Assembly: GCA_963854835.1 (NCBI GenBank)
Contig: OY978525.1
Location: forward strand, 82,807,855-82,871,854
Direction: 5' to 3'
DNA length: 64,000 bases
DNA from: Megamerina dolium
Lineage: Eukaryota; Arthropoda; Insecta; Diptera; Megamerinidae
Shown here in pieces: positions 9,581-19,935 of this stretch; the stretch's first letter is position 1; the number at the start of each line of letters is the position of its first letter. Below the pieces are notes generated by a model. The model ran no database searches, was not told the origin of the DNA, and saw only the letters and a list, made by a program, of their open reading frames with translations. A program made the translations under genes and the position numbers.

Positions 9581-11830
9581 ATGAGTGACATGTTTCGAAT
9601 TATGGCATGGAATGCAAACCGTTTAATAAAAAACCAAAATGAGTTTCAAGTACTACAAAATCTAGGAAAGGTTGATGTATGCCTAATATCTGAGACACAC
9701 TTTACAAGACAATCTCATATCGAAATTGAGCTCTATAACGTTTATGCGCAAGGGGTGGAAGTGCTGTAATTATAAAAAAAAACATTGAACAACATGAAGA
9801 ATTCAATGCAAGGTCTGATATATTTCAAACTACCACTATCACCATCGAAACTAAAAACCAGCCACTCTAAATCACGGCTATCTACTGCCCCTCAAGGCAC
9901 TCTATTTCTTCAGATGAGTACAAAGAACTTATTAATATGCCTAAGTTTATAATAGGCGGAGACTTCAATGCTAAAAATACCTATTGGGGGTCGCGCTTAA
10001 CTACAACAAAGGGATGTAAGTTATTCAAAGCAGCACGAGAAACGGGATGCGAGTTCCTTTCCACAGCTAAACCCACATATTGGCCAACGTATGTCAATAA
10101 AATCCCAGACCTGATTGACTTTTTCATTATAAGAAAGCTTTCAAAGAACTATGCTCAAATCAATGAGGGCTTGGACTTCAACTCGGATCACTCCCCAATA
10201 TATTTGACCATCAGCGAATCAATTGTCGAAAAAGAACAAAACCCTACCCTTTATAACAAAAACACAAATTGGAAATTTTTTAAGGAAATCCTCCAAAACA
10301 ACTTAAGTAACAATTGTCCAATTAAAACAAAAGAACAACTGGAAGAAGAAGTTCATAAGTTTACTCAAGAAATCCAACAAACAGCGTGGAATAGCACCCC
10401 CACCTTGAAAAGTAAAGTAATTGGAACAAATTATCCGAAAGAAATAAAGCAGCTTATAGCAAAGAAAAGACAGTTACGGCTTAAATGACAAGAAACGTGA
10501 TCCCCTATAGACAAAGCTACTCGGAACAAAGCAACTAAGGAACTCTCGCGAGAAATAAATGCTATTAAAAAGGAATCAATGATTCAATATCTATCAGAGT
10601 TAACAGCGGATAAAAAAAGTTACTATTCTCTTTGGAAATGAACGAAATACTTAAAAAGGCCAAACTGTCACGTTCCACCCGTAAAAAATGCTAATAACAC
10701 TTGGGCGAGAAGCGATAAGGATAAAGCAATAGCATTCGCATAGCACTTGTCTAACACTTTTCAACCAAATAAAAATCAATGTGATAACTTGTACACCATC
10801 TCTGAGTAATTTAACGTCCCTATCCCACATATAAAAATCAATGAACTAAAAAGAGAAATAAAACAACTTAAAGACAAGAAAGCGCCTAGATTTGATTTAA
10901 TCAGATCGGAAGTGCTAAAACAATTACCTAACAAAAGCCTAATAAAAATGGCAAAGATGTTCATCAATACAACTTCAATATATCCCAAGCATGTGGAAAG
11001 CAGTCTCCTCATATCGGCCAATATCCCTTCTGCCACAAAAGCCAAAACTTTTTGAAAAGCTCATTCTCAATCGCATAAAACCAATTATTGAATATCTAAA
11101 CCTTATAACTTCACATCAATTTGGATTTTGCTGCAAACAGAATCACGTATGCCCAGCAGTTTTCCTGGACGTAATACAAGCATTCGATAAGGTATGGCAT
11201 GAAGGCCTAATCAATAAATTTAACTCCAGCCTGCCATTCCAATATAGAGTCTGATCTAGAAGAAATAAACGCTGGCGTTCCACAAGGAAGCATCCTTGGT
11301 CCCCTTCTATATATCCTGTATACAAAAGATTTACCACTTCCTCCAAATAGTATGTAGTATACCTTTGCTGGAGACACAGTCATTCTTGCAACAGGAAAAA
11401 CCGCTGAAGAAGCTGCAGCTAAACTTCAAACTGCTATAGATGCGATAGAAAAATGGACGAAAGCCTGGCGAAAGAAACTAAACAGCAGTAAATCAATTCA
11501 TGTAAATTTCACCACCAAAAAACTCAGATCTCAATCTAAAAGTAATGAAAATGGACTGGCTCATTGGAAGAATATCTAAACTTTACATATACAATGAAAT
11601 TATTATATGTAAACAAGTTTTAAAACCAGAGTGGTCTTATGGTGCACAAATTTTGGAGTTGCGCCAATATCAAAATAATTCAATATAATAATAATAACGC
11701 ACCTTGGTACGTTCGCAACATCGACATTCACCGTGACCTCAACATTAACACGGTCGCTGATGAAATTAACAAACAAGCTGAAGCCCACGAGGCTCCAGAG
11801 GCACGTAAATGAAGAGGCTATTAAGCTTCT
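9581..11830 (+). pseudogene. Jockey-clade ORF2 (endonuclease and reverse transcriptase), degraded
   Basis: Starts MSDMFRIMAWNANRL, the first endonuclease motif with the conserved Asn. LISETHF carries the catalytic Glu; a frameshift follows at about 9765. GGDFNAKNTYWGS and FNSDHSP hold the remaining catalytic residues. The RT is broken by TGA at about 10485 and 10640 and has lost part of its fingers; VFLDVIQAFDKVWH and [17 protein letters not shown] survive, but the catalytic box reads FAGDT in place of FADDT. The C-terminal RNIDIHRDL segment is present near 11715. Non-functional. Confidence 0.85.
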
Positions 11831-11920
11831 CGATACCATAAGCCTAACCCGACGACTCTAAAGGAAAAAAACACATGACCTCATTTCGGTTAATTTAAAG
11901 AAGGGATTAAAAAAAAAAAA

Positions 11921-12958
11921 TTTTGCGGTTATCTACATCAGAAATATTGAATTGGGTGCTAAAACATAAACTGATTCAGACAGGATCATACAGCAAAAAT
12001 CTGCACTTCAAGATCCTGCACTAAGGACGACAATAAATACAATTCACTGGTGCACTTAGAAAGCAAAAGCGACGCTCCAAAATCAAACTAATCAACGACA
12101 CCCAATACAGCGATAAGATCAACTGATTCCATAATAGCAGTAATATCAGCATCGGTCAACACCATGCCAGCACGCCAAGGCTACGTCTTACTAGCAACAG
12201 CGAAATAATAATTACGGCTAATGAAAGATCAGGTGAATTCAGAGCAATATTAGACTGTCTCCGAGTGCCTTATCAAAAAACTGTTCATACTCCTAATTGA
12301 CGCATCACTGTGCATTGAAGGAATCGGAAAGGTTAAAAATAGGGCCACTCTACGAGTTAATGTCATTTTACAATATTTGGACAACAGCTTTTCAACCCAT
12401 TTAGAAGCGTTTGTACTTCCAACCATCGTCCCTGCCCAGCCAAACCACAATCTAGATATTTCTACCTGGTCAATTCCTACCAATATTCAGCTAGCAGATC
12501 CAGATCATCTAGATCATCAACAAGCTAAAGTTGACATCCTGCTTGGTGCTAAATTCTATTTCAATCTAATGGCTACTGGACAAATTCACTGATCCCCGAA
12601 TCTTGCAAAATACAAAACTTGGTAAGTGATGTGAGTTAGGAAACAAATTCGAACCATCAGAGACACTGATTTCTGCTGTTTTTGGTGACCAAATAGATGC
12701 CAGTGATATTAATGTCACACTGGATAAGGTGGTAGAGCGTTTGTGGAAAATGGATGAAGTAGAATCAAATGAAAAAGGATTATCGCCAGCAGAACAGCGA
12801 TACGAAGCGCATTTCGCTCAGAATGTTCGCACCAATGAAGAAGGTTATTTTTTCGTTAAACTGCCTTTTCTTGAAAACACTTAAACCTTGGGATCGTCAC
12901 GAAAAATAGCTTTGAATAGTCTTGAATGTCGAATACTTAAAGATATCATAGTGCGGAA
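11921..12958 (+). pseudogene. BEL/Pao protease and N-terminal pol fragment
   Basis: This resumes the BEL element after the Jockey poly(A). The frame 12377-12592 reads through HLEAFVLPTIV and IQLADPDHLD to KVDILLGAKFYFNLM, the back half of a BEL-type aspartic protease, whose LADP and DILLG motifs are conserved. From about 12720 comes VERLWKMDEVES, LSPAEQRYEAHF and GYFFVKLPFLEN, the segment between protease and RT in BEL/Pao pol. The active-site Asp-Ser/Thr-Gly is not recognisable and the RT itself is absent. Stops occur throughout. Confidence 0.75.
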
Positions 12959-12967
12959 TCAATACGT

Positions 12968-13088
12968 GTGTGCACCTTAGCTGCAACAAGGTAGTGATCC
13001 GAGTCGATGTTGGCTCCACGGATCGATTTCACGTCCATCACGCTGGAAGCGTGCCTTCCGTCAATCACTACATTATCAATTTGGTTTC
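12968..13088 (-). mobile_element. RTE LINE endonuclease fragment
   Basis: About 120 bp that is the reverse complement of the endonuclease part of the complete RTE at 55691-59062 (there about 56735-56860), covering the codons for NQIDHVLIDGRHAS and IDSDHYLVAAKVRT. It is joined directly to BEL pol debris on one side and to the second BEL LTR on the other. Confidence 0.85.
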
Positions 13089-13205
13089 CTTATATATACC
13101 TATTTTTATAAATTGTACTTTTATTCATTTTATGTGAAAACATTTGTTTCTTGTACATATAATTGTAACCTTGACAGCATATGACCGCTAGTAAACTTAA
13201 CATAC
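13089..13205 (+). repeat. BEL/Pao LTR copy B, left part
   Basis: Matches the beginning of LTR copy A, including the intact TA site (ATAAATTGTACTT) into which mariner copy 2 inserted in copy A. The match stops at CCGCTAGTAAAC, where the gypsy LTR begins at 13206. The rest of copy B is at 17953-18110. Confidence 0.8.
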
Positions 13206-13644
13206 TGTTACGTTTTTATTCTGTGAGCGTTTAATTCTATTTGAATTACCTTGTTCGATCACTGGATTCTGTTAATAATAACTGCAACACTTATTTTATA
13301 CAACTATAGACAGCAACAATTTATTTTAATAAACACTATTTACAATCAACTCTGTTTATAATCAACTATTTACAATAACACTTTAATGTACTAGCAACTT
13401 TTGCCTCTGTATAGATGTTTGCGCAGTCACGTTCGGAATTCGATTGATTCTCACTTCTCAACACTGGCTCTATTTATACTCTGTTGGCAACACCCCAGAA
13501 TCTTCCTTTATCGAGATTCTTCTCTTCCTTTCTCGTTGGCTTATTCTGGTTATCGCTTATTTCTTTTTGTTGACATTCATGTCGATGCTGCCAATAGTGT
13601 CAAGTACAATAGTGATGAGTAACCAACTATCGATACTCGTTACA
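13206..13644 (-). repeat. 3' LTR of the gypsy element
   Basis: 439 bp beginning TGTTACG and ending CGTTACA on the plus strand, hence TGTAACG to CGTAACA in the element's own direction, with the TG-CA ends typical of LTRs. It is preceded in element orientation by a polypurine tract. No second copy exists in the window. Confidence 0.85.
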
Positions 13645-13657
13645 CTGCCCTCCTCTT
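13645..13657 (-). promoter_or_regulatory. Polypurine tract of the gypsy element
   Basis: On the minus strand AAGAGGAGGGCAG abuts the start of the 3' LTR, the expected position of the primer for plus-strand DNA synthesis. Confidence 0.8.
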
Positions 13658-13682
13658 AACCTTGTTCGTCCCGAACAAGTTT

Positions 13683-14699
13683 TTATACATCCCCTCGATA
13701 TGGCGCAAGTCGCTCCAAGTGCATTACTTTAAACTTTGCTCTTTTATTCCAGGCAAGTTGAATACGATACACTATGTCATTTATCTTTCCTATAATCTCA
13801 TATGGTCCTTCCCGATGAGTCTGTAGTTTAGGGGACAGGCCTTTGTTTCGTTGTGGATTATGAAGCATTACAAGCTCTCCTTCATAGAACCCTTTTAAAT
13901 TTGCTTTCAAGTCATACCTGGCCTTCATCTTATCGCATCTCATCTGCGACCGCTCTCTGATGTTCTGATGTACTCCATCCAAATGTTCCCGCTTTTCGCT
14001 AGTATAATTACCTTCGGTTGATCTCGTTGGTGTTACGACTCCAAATTTTAAATCAGCTGGCAGTCTTAACTCGTTTCCAAAAATTGCCATTGCCGATGTA
14101 GTAGCCGTCGTATCATGTTGTGCGCATCGATATGCCATGAGGAACATTGGTATATGTACATCCCAGTCTCTTTGGTATTTATCTACGACTTTTCTCAAAT
14201 ATTCCTCCAAGGTACGGTTAAATCGTTCTACCATGCCATCAGATTGTGGATGCAAAGGTGTTGTACGAGTTTTGTATATACCCAGCATACGGCATATCTC
14301 TTGGAATACAACTGATTCGAAATTTCGACCTTGGTCTGAGTGTAACTCCATCGGTACACCAAAACGAGTAATCCATTGGTTGACGAATACATCCGCAACT
14401 GTACTAGCTTCTTGATTTGGAATGGGGTATACTTCAGGCCATTTACTGAAGTAATCTATGACCACCAGAACATACTTGTTTCCTGCGTTGCTTATTGGAA
14501 ATGGTCCAGCTATGTCCATAGCAATTCGCTCAAATGGAGCACCCGCGATGTATTGGTGCATCTTACCACGACTTTTCTTAGTGGGACCTTTGGCCATTGT
14601 ACATTGCTTACACTTCCGAATCCAATCAGCGACATGGTCATGACATCCAACCCAATAGAATCGTTTCTTTATTTTCTCGACGGTTTTGGTGATTCCCAA
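13683..14699 (-). pseudogene. Gypsy integrase
   Basis: About 338 codons. The N-terminal HHCC zinc domain is partly included (RFYWVGCHDHVADWIRKC then CTMAKG). The core has the three acidic residues in AMDIAGPFP, LHSDQGRNFES and HPQSDGMVERFN, matching the D,D35E pattern. A C-terminal basic region follows and ends at TAG-like stop before the polypurine tract. The domain looks intact over this stretch but is separated from the RNase H frame by a frameshift at about 14670-14700, so I treat it as part of a broken pol. Confidence 0.85.
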
Positions 14700-15868
14700 A
14701 TGCCCTCCTCATTTATTCTTGCCTTGGGTACCACTAGAAGATAATTAGTGATTTTTCCATCTTCACTTTCCCATGCTCTGAATAAACATCCGTCTCGTAA
14801 GTGCAGGCTTTGCCACTGCGCCCAGTATGCCTTTGCTATTGAACTCTCATTAGCCATTTCTTGCCAATCTGAACGTATGCCCTGCTCCTTGTATTCCATA
14901 ATCTTTACGAGATCTGGGTCGTTCCTCTGATCTTCTTGCACTCGTTCGGTGGTCCATGACTCCTCCGGCAATATATTCGTAAGTCGTATGTCGACAATGT
15001 GCTCCTTGCTCTCCACTCGAGAACAATGTTTACATTCCATTTTGCAAGCACGACGAGATAAAGCATCCGCGTTGCCGTGATGTCCTCCTTTACGATGTTC
15101 GATGGTAAAATCATAACTCTGCAGCCTTTTAATCCAGCGCGCCAATTGTCCTTCTGGGTTTTTAAATTGTAATAACCACCTTAGTGCTGCGTGGTCAGTT
15201 CTTAGATGAAATGACTGGCCGTACAAGTATTTATGGAAATACTTTGCACATTCCAGTATTGCGAGCAACTCTCTTCGAGTGACACAGTAGTTTCTTTCTG
15301 GCTTCGACAGGATTTTACTGTAGTATGCTATTACTTTTTCTTGCCCATCTATGATCTGAGAGAGCACACCACCTATTCCATAGCCATTTGCATCTGTGTC
15401 CAACACAAACTTTTGTCCAGGTACTGGATACGCTAATACTGGTGCTGAACAGAGTCTTTCTTTCAGTTGTTCGAATGCTTTCTGTTGGTCTTCGCCCCAT
15501 ACAAATGGTTTGTTCTTTCTTGTTAACTCTTGCAGACTGCTGGCGATGTTTGCAAATCCAGGAACAAATCGTCTATAGTAGGTGCATAAGCCTAGGAAGC
15601 TTCTTAACTCGTGAAGATTCGACGGAATAGGCCATTCTTGTACTGCTGCTACTTTCTCCTCGTCGGTATGTACCCCTTCTGTTGTTACTTTATGACCAAG
15701 ATATTTAACTTCTCTCCTGAAGAGTGAAAACTTTTTCATATTCAGTTTAAGCCCTGCTGATTGTATACACTCAAATACTTCTTTGAACTTTTCCAGGTGG
15801 TCGTTAAAATCTTTTCCCATCACAATAATGTCATCGAGGTACACCAAGCACGTTTTCCAGTGGCGCAT
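14669..15868 (-). pseudogene. Gypsy reverse transcriptase (C-terminal half) and RNase H
   Basis: Opens at the RT catalytic box CLVYLDDIIVMG, with both aspartates present, then KKFSLFRREVKYLGH and the connection. RNase H starts near VLDTDANGYGIGG and continues with the YYSKILSKPERNYCVTRRELLA and LRTDHAALRWLL motifs, carrying the conserved acidic residues. The frame runs into the integrase zinc region but shifts at about 14690. Overlap with the upstream RT frame at 15831-15868 marks another frameshift. Confidence 0.88.
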
Positions 15869-16286
15869 TGCTCAAACCAAATGGCATCACTGTAAATTGC
15901 CATAGACCATCGCCAATACTGAAAGCTGTTTTCTCTTTGTCCTCCTTACCAAGTTCCACTTGCCAGTAGCCACTTTGCAGATCAAGAGTTGAGAACCACT
16001 TCGCACCAGATAGCGTGTCCAGAGTGTCATCGATTCTTGGCAGTGGATAGCTGTCTTTTTTCGTAATATCATTCAGCTTTCTGTAATCCACACAGAATCG
16101 AGTACTTCCATCCTTCTTCTTTACCAACACAACTGGTGAACTCCATGGACTCGCTGATGGTTCAATAACACCTTGTTTCTGCATATCGGAAATCAGCTTA
16201 ATGGCTTCGTCTCTTTTGGCCAATGGAACTCGTCGTGGTGTTTGACGAATTGGTCTAGAATCACCAGTGTAAATGTGATGCTTCAC
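15831..16286 (-). pseudogene. Gypsy reverse transcriptase, N-terminal half
   Basis: Contains RQTPRRVPLAKRDEA, GVIEPSASPWSSPVVLVKKK, FCVDYRKLNDITKKDSYPLP and FSTLDLQSGYWQVEL, the first RT motifs including the aspartate of motif A, and ends FGLSNAP just before the catalytic YLDD box, where the frame shifts. A stop also separates it from the protease frame above 16302. Confidence 0.88.
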
Positions 16287-16301
16287 GATGGTTGTTCGTC
16301 T

Positions 16302-17153
16302 TCAAATTTTTCCATTTGAAGAAAAGATTGGACTGTACTTCTCCAATAGTTGTAAAGCCTTTTCTTTTTGCTGTTTGGTAAGCACACCTGCCCATTCTTC
16401 CATCTGTGCTTTTATTTCCGCTCTGACAGTTCCTGATCTTCCACTTTTTATCGACGAACCCTTTTCGCAGTCCACTACAGCAGTAACTTCCTGGCAATGA
16501 CCAATCACCATTCCTTTCTTCACAACTGTAGATGTATTAGTTGGATTTAATATTCGCACCGATACTATTCCATTTTCTTTAGGTTCTTCTAACGTCCTAC
16601 CAAGTATGATGTTTTTATTTTGTATTTCTTTATCTGCTTCCACTAACCACAACTTGCCTGTCCCATCATCCACATTTATCTGTGCCCAAATCACCGCTTC
16701 TGATTTTGCTGGAACCTCTTGGCGTTGACATGCCAGTACTCGTTTGATGTTTCCACTCCGCTTGTAACCGATGTTCAATGGTAACTCGACATTTGCATAA
16801 CGTAGTATCCGTTGATTTAAATCTAACGTAAATCCGTTGTCAATCATAAAATCAACACCAATTATTACGTCATCGATGATGTCGGCCACAATAAATTCAT
16901 GTTCCCATGTGCAATTTCCAATAGATACTCGTTTCTTTATCTTGCCCAGAATTTGTGTATCCTCACCCGTTGCTGTACGCAATTTTATTCCCATTGAAGG
17001 CTCAAACCTCTTTACCAAATCGCTCTTGATTATCGAATGTGATGCACCAGTATCCAGGGTTAACGTGAATTCCATATTGTCCAATTTTCCATCAATAGTC
17101 AAGCTGCTTGGCACACGCTGTAGTTGTGAAATGTGAATGATGGGGCATCCCAC
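16302..17153 (-). pseudogene. Gypsy aspartic protease and linker
   Basis: About 283 codons. The active-site triad is seen as LTLDTGASHSIIKSDLV near residue 33, followed by the flap region and IIGVDFMIDNGFTLDLNQRI near 95-115, typical of gypsy-type proteases, which mature the Gag-Pol polyprotein. A long linker leads toward the RT. The lower end is a stop at 16302 immediately before the RT segment. Distance to gag is about 45 bp. Confidence 0.82.
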
Positions 17154-17196
17154 TGTTGGAGTCAGTTCACGCCCCGCTGAACTGACTCGATTTAGT

Positions 17197-17950
17197 TTAA
17201 CGATGGATTTGTGTTAGTGGAGCGATCACTATCCACCTTATTCTCCTTCTTTTGTTCGATCTTGATCGCTTTCGTCGTAGACGGCAGTCACGCGCCATGT
17301 GTCCTGGTTTGTCACAAATGAAGCACTTACCAGTAAACTTGTTTTCGCGTCGAGCTGTTGTTCTTCCTTCAGGCTGAACTACTGATTTTACTGCCTGACG
17401 CACTGCTTCAACCAGATCTGTTGTTTCTGTTTCTAATTGGCGTACCCGTGGCATTGGTCGACACATGAAACTGGCGGCTTCAAACGTCAAGGCACTACTG
17501 ACTGTTTCGGCATAAGTATTCCTGGGCGTGCTTCCGTCAAATGTTGGTGGCTTTAGTTTGATTGTACTTGAATCTCTAATCACTGATGTGGCTGGTCCAT
17601 TTATTTTTAGTTGGTTGAAATCGTGTTGTAATTTCTCGAACTTATCTTCCAAATCATCTACATGTTCCTTCAGATCTGTCACTTTTTCATTAATGGCTCC
17701 GGAAATTTCATCTACATGTTCTTTTAGTTCTGCAACTTTCTCATTAATAGCCCCAGAAATTTCTTGTAGTTTGTAGTTAATTGTCTTCTGGAATTCTCCA
17801 ATGAAGTTTTCTTGGCGAGACGAACCTTCTTGAAATTCCATACGCAATTCAGCAGAATGTTCTTGAAGCTTGGAGTCAATGCGAGACGCATTTCCTTGAA
17901 TTTCCGTACGTAATTCACTAATAACGCCCTCTTGTCGAGACGAACTTTCT
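17197..17950 (-). pseudogene. Gypsy gag, 5'-truncated, with repeated coiled coil
   Basis: The open frame 17197-17847 has a heptad-type region in which two near-identical units (EISGAINEKVAELKEHVD and EISGAINEKVTDLKEHVD) are repeated in tandem, then a linker and a C-terminal zinc knuckle CFICDKPGHMARDC. Upstream codons in the same frame up to about 17950 continue similar SSRQE-containing repeats. The capsid start and the 5' LTR are absent because the element is cut here and joined to BEL LTR sequence. Confidence 0.75.
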
Positions 17951-17952
17951 TG

Positions 17953-18110
17953 TAACTTTTATATGTTAATTTTCAATAAAGAGAGAAACTGATCACAGTG
18001 CGACGTCAATTGAATCACAACCACCGTGCCTTTCACAAAGTTGCTAAACGAAACAATCCAGGTTTAAGTTCCTGTATTTGCTTTGTACAAAAGTTGCGAC
18101 GTTTAGAGCA
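17953..18110 (+). repeat. BEL/Pao LTR copy B, right part
   Basis: Resumes the LTR after the gypsy element (AACTTTTATATG onward), includes the AATAAA signal near 17977 and the shared CCAGGTTTAAGTTCCTGTAT block, and ends TTTAGAGCA at 18110 like copy A. No primer-binding site follows, so copy B is either the 3' LTR of the BEL element or a solo LTR. Confidence 0.8.
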
Positions 18111-18489
18111 TTTCAAGCTAAACGCTTGTGTTTTGCTCCGCTAGCCTTACGGCAGTATCTATTCATACAATCTGTCATACGATCAACCAATAGCAATCGT
18201 AGTACAAAAATATTTGAATACTAAATCGAAAATTGATTTAATACAATTGACAAAAGATTTACACATATGTTGTGTGGTGAGGGGAGCAACCAAAGCCAGC
18301 ATGAAGGGCGAAGTACGGACGAAGAGCGCAATACAATTTCTCATATTATGCTTTGCAATGGTTGGTTGATTGATGTGGTGACTCATCCATGAGTCCAAAT
18401 AGCGCTTTCGCACCGTTTTGTTACCACATTCTAGTTTCCAACTGTTCGTTAGGTTGTTTGTGTGGGCAGCACGGCTAAATCCAATTCGT
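18111..18489. other. Unassigned spacer
   Basis: No coding signal or repeat relationship recognised between the BEL LTR end and the LOA-type LINE remains. Confidence 0.5.
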
Positions 18490-18879
18490 ACTGTTTAAAA
18501 ACCTTAGGAGATCGCTGATATTTATTTGCGCCAATTCCTCAATGTTATTGAAGAGTGGTTTAACTAGGGTGTTCATTCTCTGCTTCTAAAGGGCAGGGCA
18601 TTTACAAAGGAAGTGGAAGACCGTTTCCTTTTATTCCACTTAGTTACAACTGTGACAGAAATCGTTATGGGACATCCCCATTTTGGCAGCCTGTTCTTCG
18701 ATGAGCCAGAAGCCAGTAACGACTGCCGTCAGTCTAGAGACGTCTTTTCGGTTCCTGTTTATCAGTAATGTTGTTTGTTTAGGATTGTATGTAGGCCATA
18801 GTGACCTACTGTCTTACACTTTGTAAGACTTTTCCACCTACAAGCCGCTATTTGTAGATATTTTGTATTGATAGCTCTT

Positions 18880-19275
18880 TTAGCCACGCTGAGCGGTATG
18901 AACATCTGTTCTGCAAGAGCCTCTTACATGGCAGATCCGCTTCTTGCCAGTTCGTCGGCTTTTTCGATTCCTTCTATGTTCCGGTATCCAGATCAATGAA
19001 ACGTTGTGCCGTTCGCTGAGTTTATTGAGACTCCTTCTACTTTGTTCCACGAGGAAGGAAGATATGACTGCTGACTTCAAGGCTTGAATTGCAGCTTGGC
19101 TGTCCGATAGTATAGCTATGTTGAGCTTGAATCTGAAGTTTGCGATTAGTATCCTACAAGCTTTCCCGATTGCAAACACTTCCGCCTGGAATACGCTAGG
19201 CAGATTAGGGAGGCGCACAGACTTATCCACTTTCAATCTCTCGGAATATATTTCTGCCCCTACGCTATAATCCAT
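18880..19275 (-). pseudogene. LOA-type LINE RNase H domain
   Basis: About 130 codons. MDYSVGAEIYSERL follows the usual start of the domain, SVFQAEVFAIGKAC carries the conserved Glu, and IAILSDSQAAIQALKS the next Asp. The last motif, normally a WIPGHRG sequence leading to a final Asp, reads LIWIPEHRRNRKSRR and then loses the reading frame. The domain would remove RNA from the RNA-DNA hybrid, but the frame is broken. Confidence 0.8.
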
Positions 19276-19425
19276 TTTGGAGCCGTCCGTGTAGATTGTG
19301 TTGTCGAAGCTGTTTAACAGACATTCCTTAGTCCAATCCTTCCTCGAAGGAAAAACTATTGTGAAATTTCTATTGAAATATTCGGGATGATATAGTCTGT
19401 CCTGTCAGACGCATATTGCGTTTCC

Positions 19426-19935
19426 CTAAGTAAGTTCTCTCCTTCCCGCTTCCTTTAGCCTCACCGCGGCCATGGTTGCCGTTTTCTTAATGTATTGATC
19501 AATAGGAAGCATGTGTGTCAGAACGTTAAGAGCATCCCCGGAACACCCCAGTCCTGACTCCATTAGCACCACATCATCGGCATACGACACCGCTTTGACA
19601 CCCGCGCCATTCAGTTTTATCAGGATGTTGTTTATTACGCATAGCCAGAGAAGAGGGAAAATCACCCTCCTTGTGGGGTTCCCCTTTTGACTAGCTTTGT
19701 TAGCACTTATGACCCTAGTAACTAGCATAGAAATAATATAATCTGTAAACAGTTGTCCACTCCTATTTCTATCAACGCTCGTTTGATAGATTCTGTGCTA
19801 ACATTGTTGAATGTACCTCTATGTCCAAGAAGGTAGCCATGGTGTATTGTTTGTTGTCAGGAGATCCCTCAATTGTTTGCACTACCTCATGGAGAGCCGT
19901 TTCTGTCGACTTCCCCTTTCTCTGATTTTGCAATT
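19426..19935 (-). pseudogene. LOA-type LINE reverse transcriptase fragments
   Basis: The minus strand encodes GKSTETALHEVVQ near 19900 and a TFLDIE motif A, then after disruption GNPTRRVIFPLLWLCVINN and VSYADDVVLMESG. The G-x-PQGG motif has degenerated to GNPTRR. Substantial sequence between the motifs is missing, so it is a relic. Confidence 0.75.

Larger units (their letters stand above)
8653..11920 (+). mobile_element. Decayed Jockey-clade LINE inserted in the BEL element
   Basis: Plus-strand order: ORF1 with three cysteine knuckles, ORF2 with an apurinic endonuclease and a reverse transcriptase, 3' UTR and a poly(A) run at 11909-11920. The left edge is approximate, set between the last gag codons and the first ORF1 residues. 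BEL/Pao protease sequence appears after the poly(A). Numerous stops and small deletions show it is older than the Jockey copy at 30347-34986. Confidence 0.8.
13206..17952 (-). mobile_element. Ty3/gypsy LTR retrotransposon, minus strand, lacking its 5' LTR
   Basis: Minus-strand order: gag with a coiled coil and zinc knuckle, protease, reverse transcriptase, RNase H, integrase, polypurine tract and 3' LTR. It lies inside BEL LTR copy B. The 5' LTR and the start of gag are missing; gag coding runs straight into BEL LTR sequence at about 17952, and some 145 bp of the BEL LTR are missing too. One deletion after insertion explains both losses. No envelope-like ORF follows the integrase. Confidence 0.88.
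18490..19935 (-). mobile_element. LOA-type LINE remnant (RT and RNase H), 5'-truncated
   Basis: On the minus strand the order is RT motif GKSTETALHEVVQ (about 19900), a broken RT with GNPTRRVIFPLLW and the catalytic box SYADDVVLMESG (19426-19728), an RNase H domain (18880-19275) and a C-terminal cysteine region near 18600-18690. Parts of the RT are deleted. An RNase H domain after the RT points to the LOA/I groups of LINEs. I cannot find a poly(A) tail; the lower edge is approximate. Confidence 0.75.
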
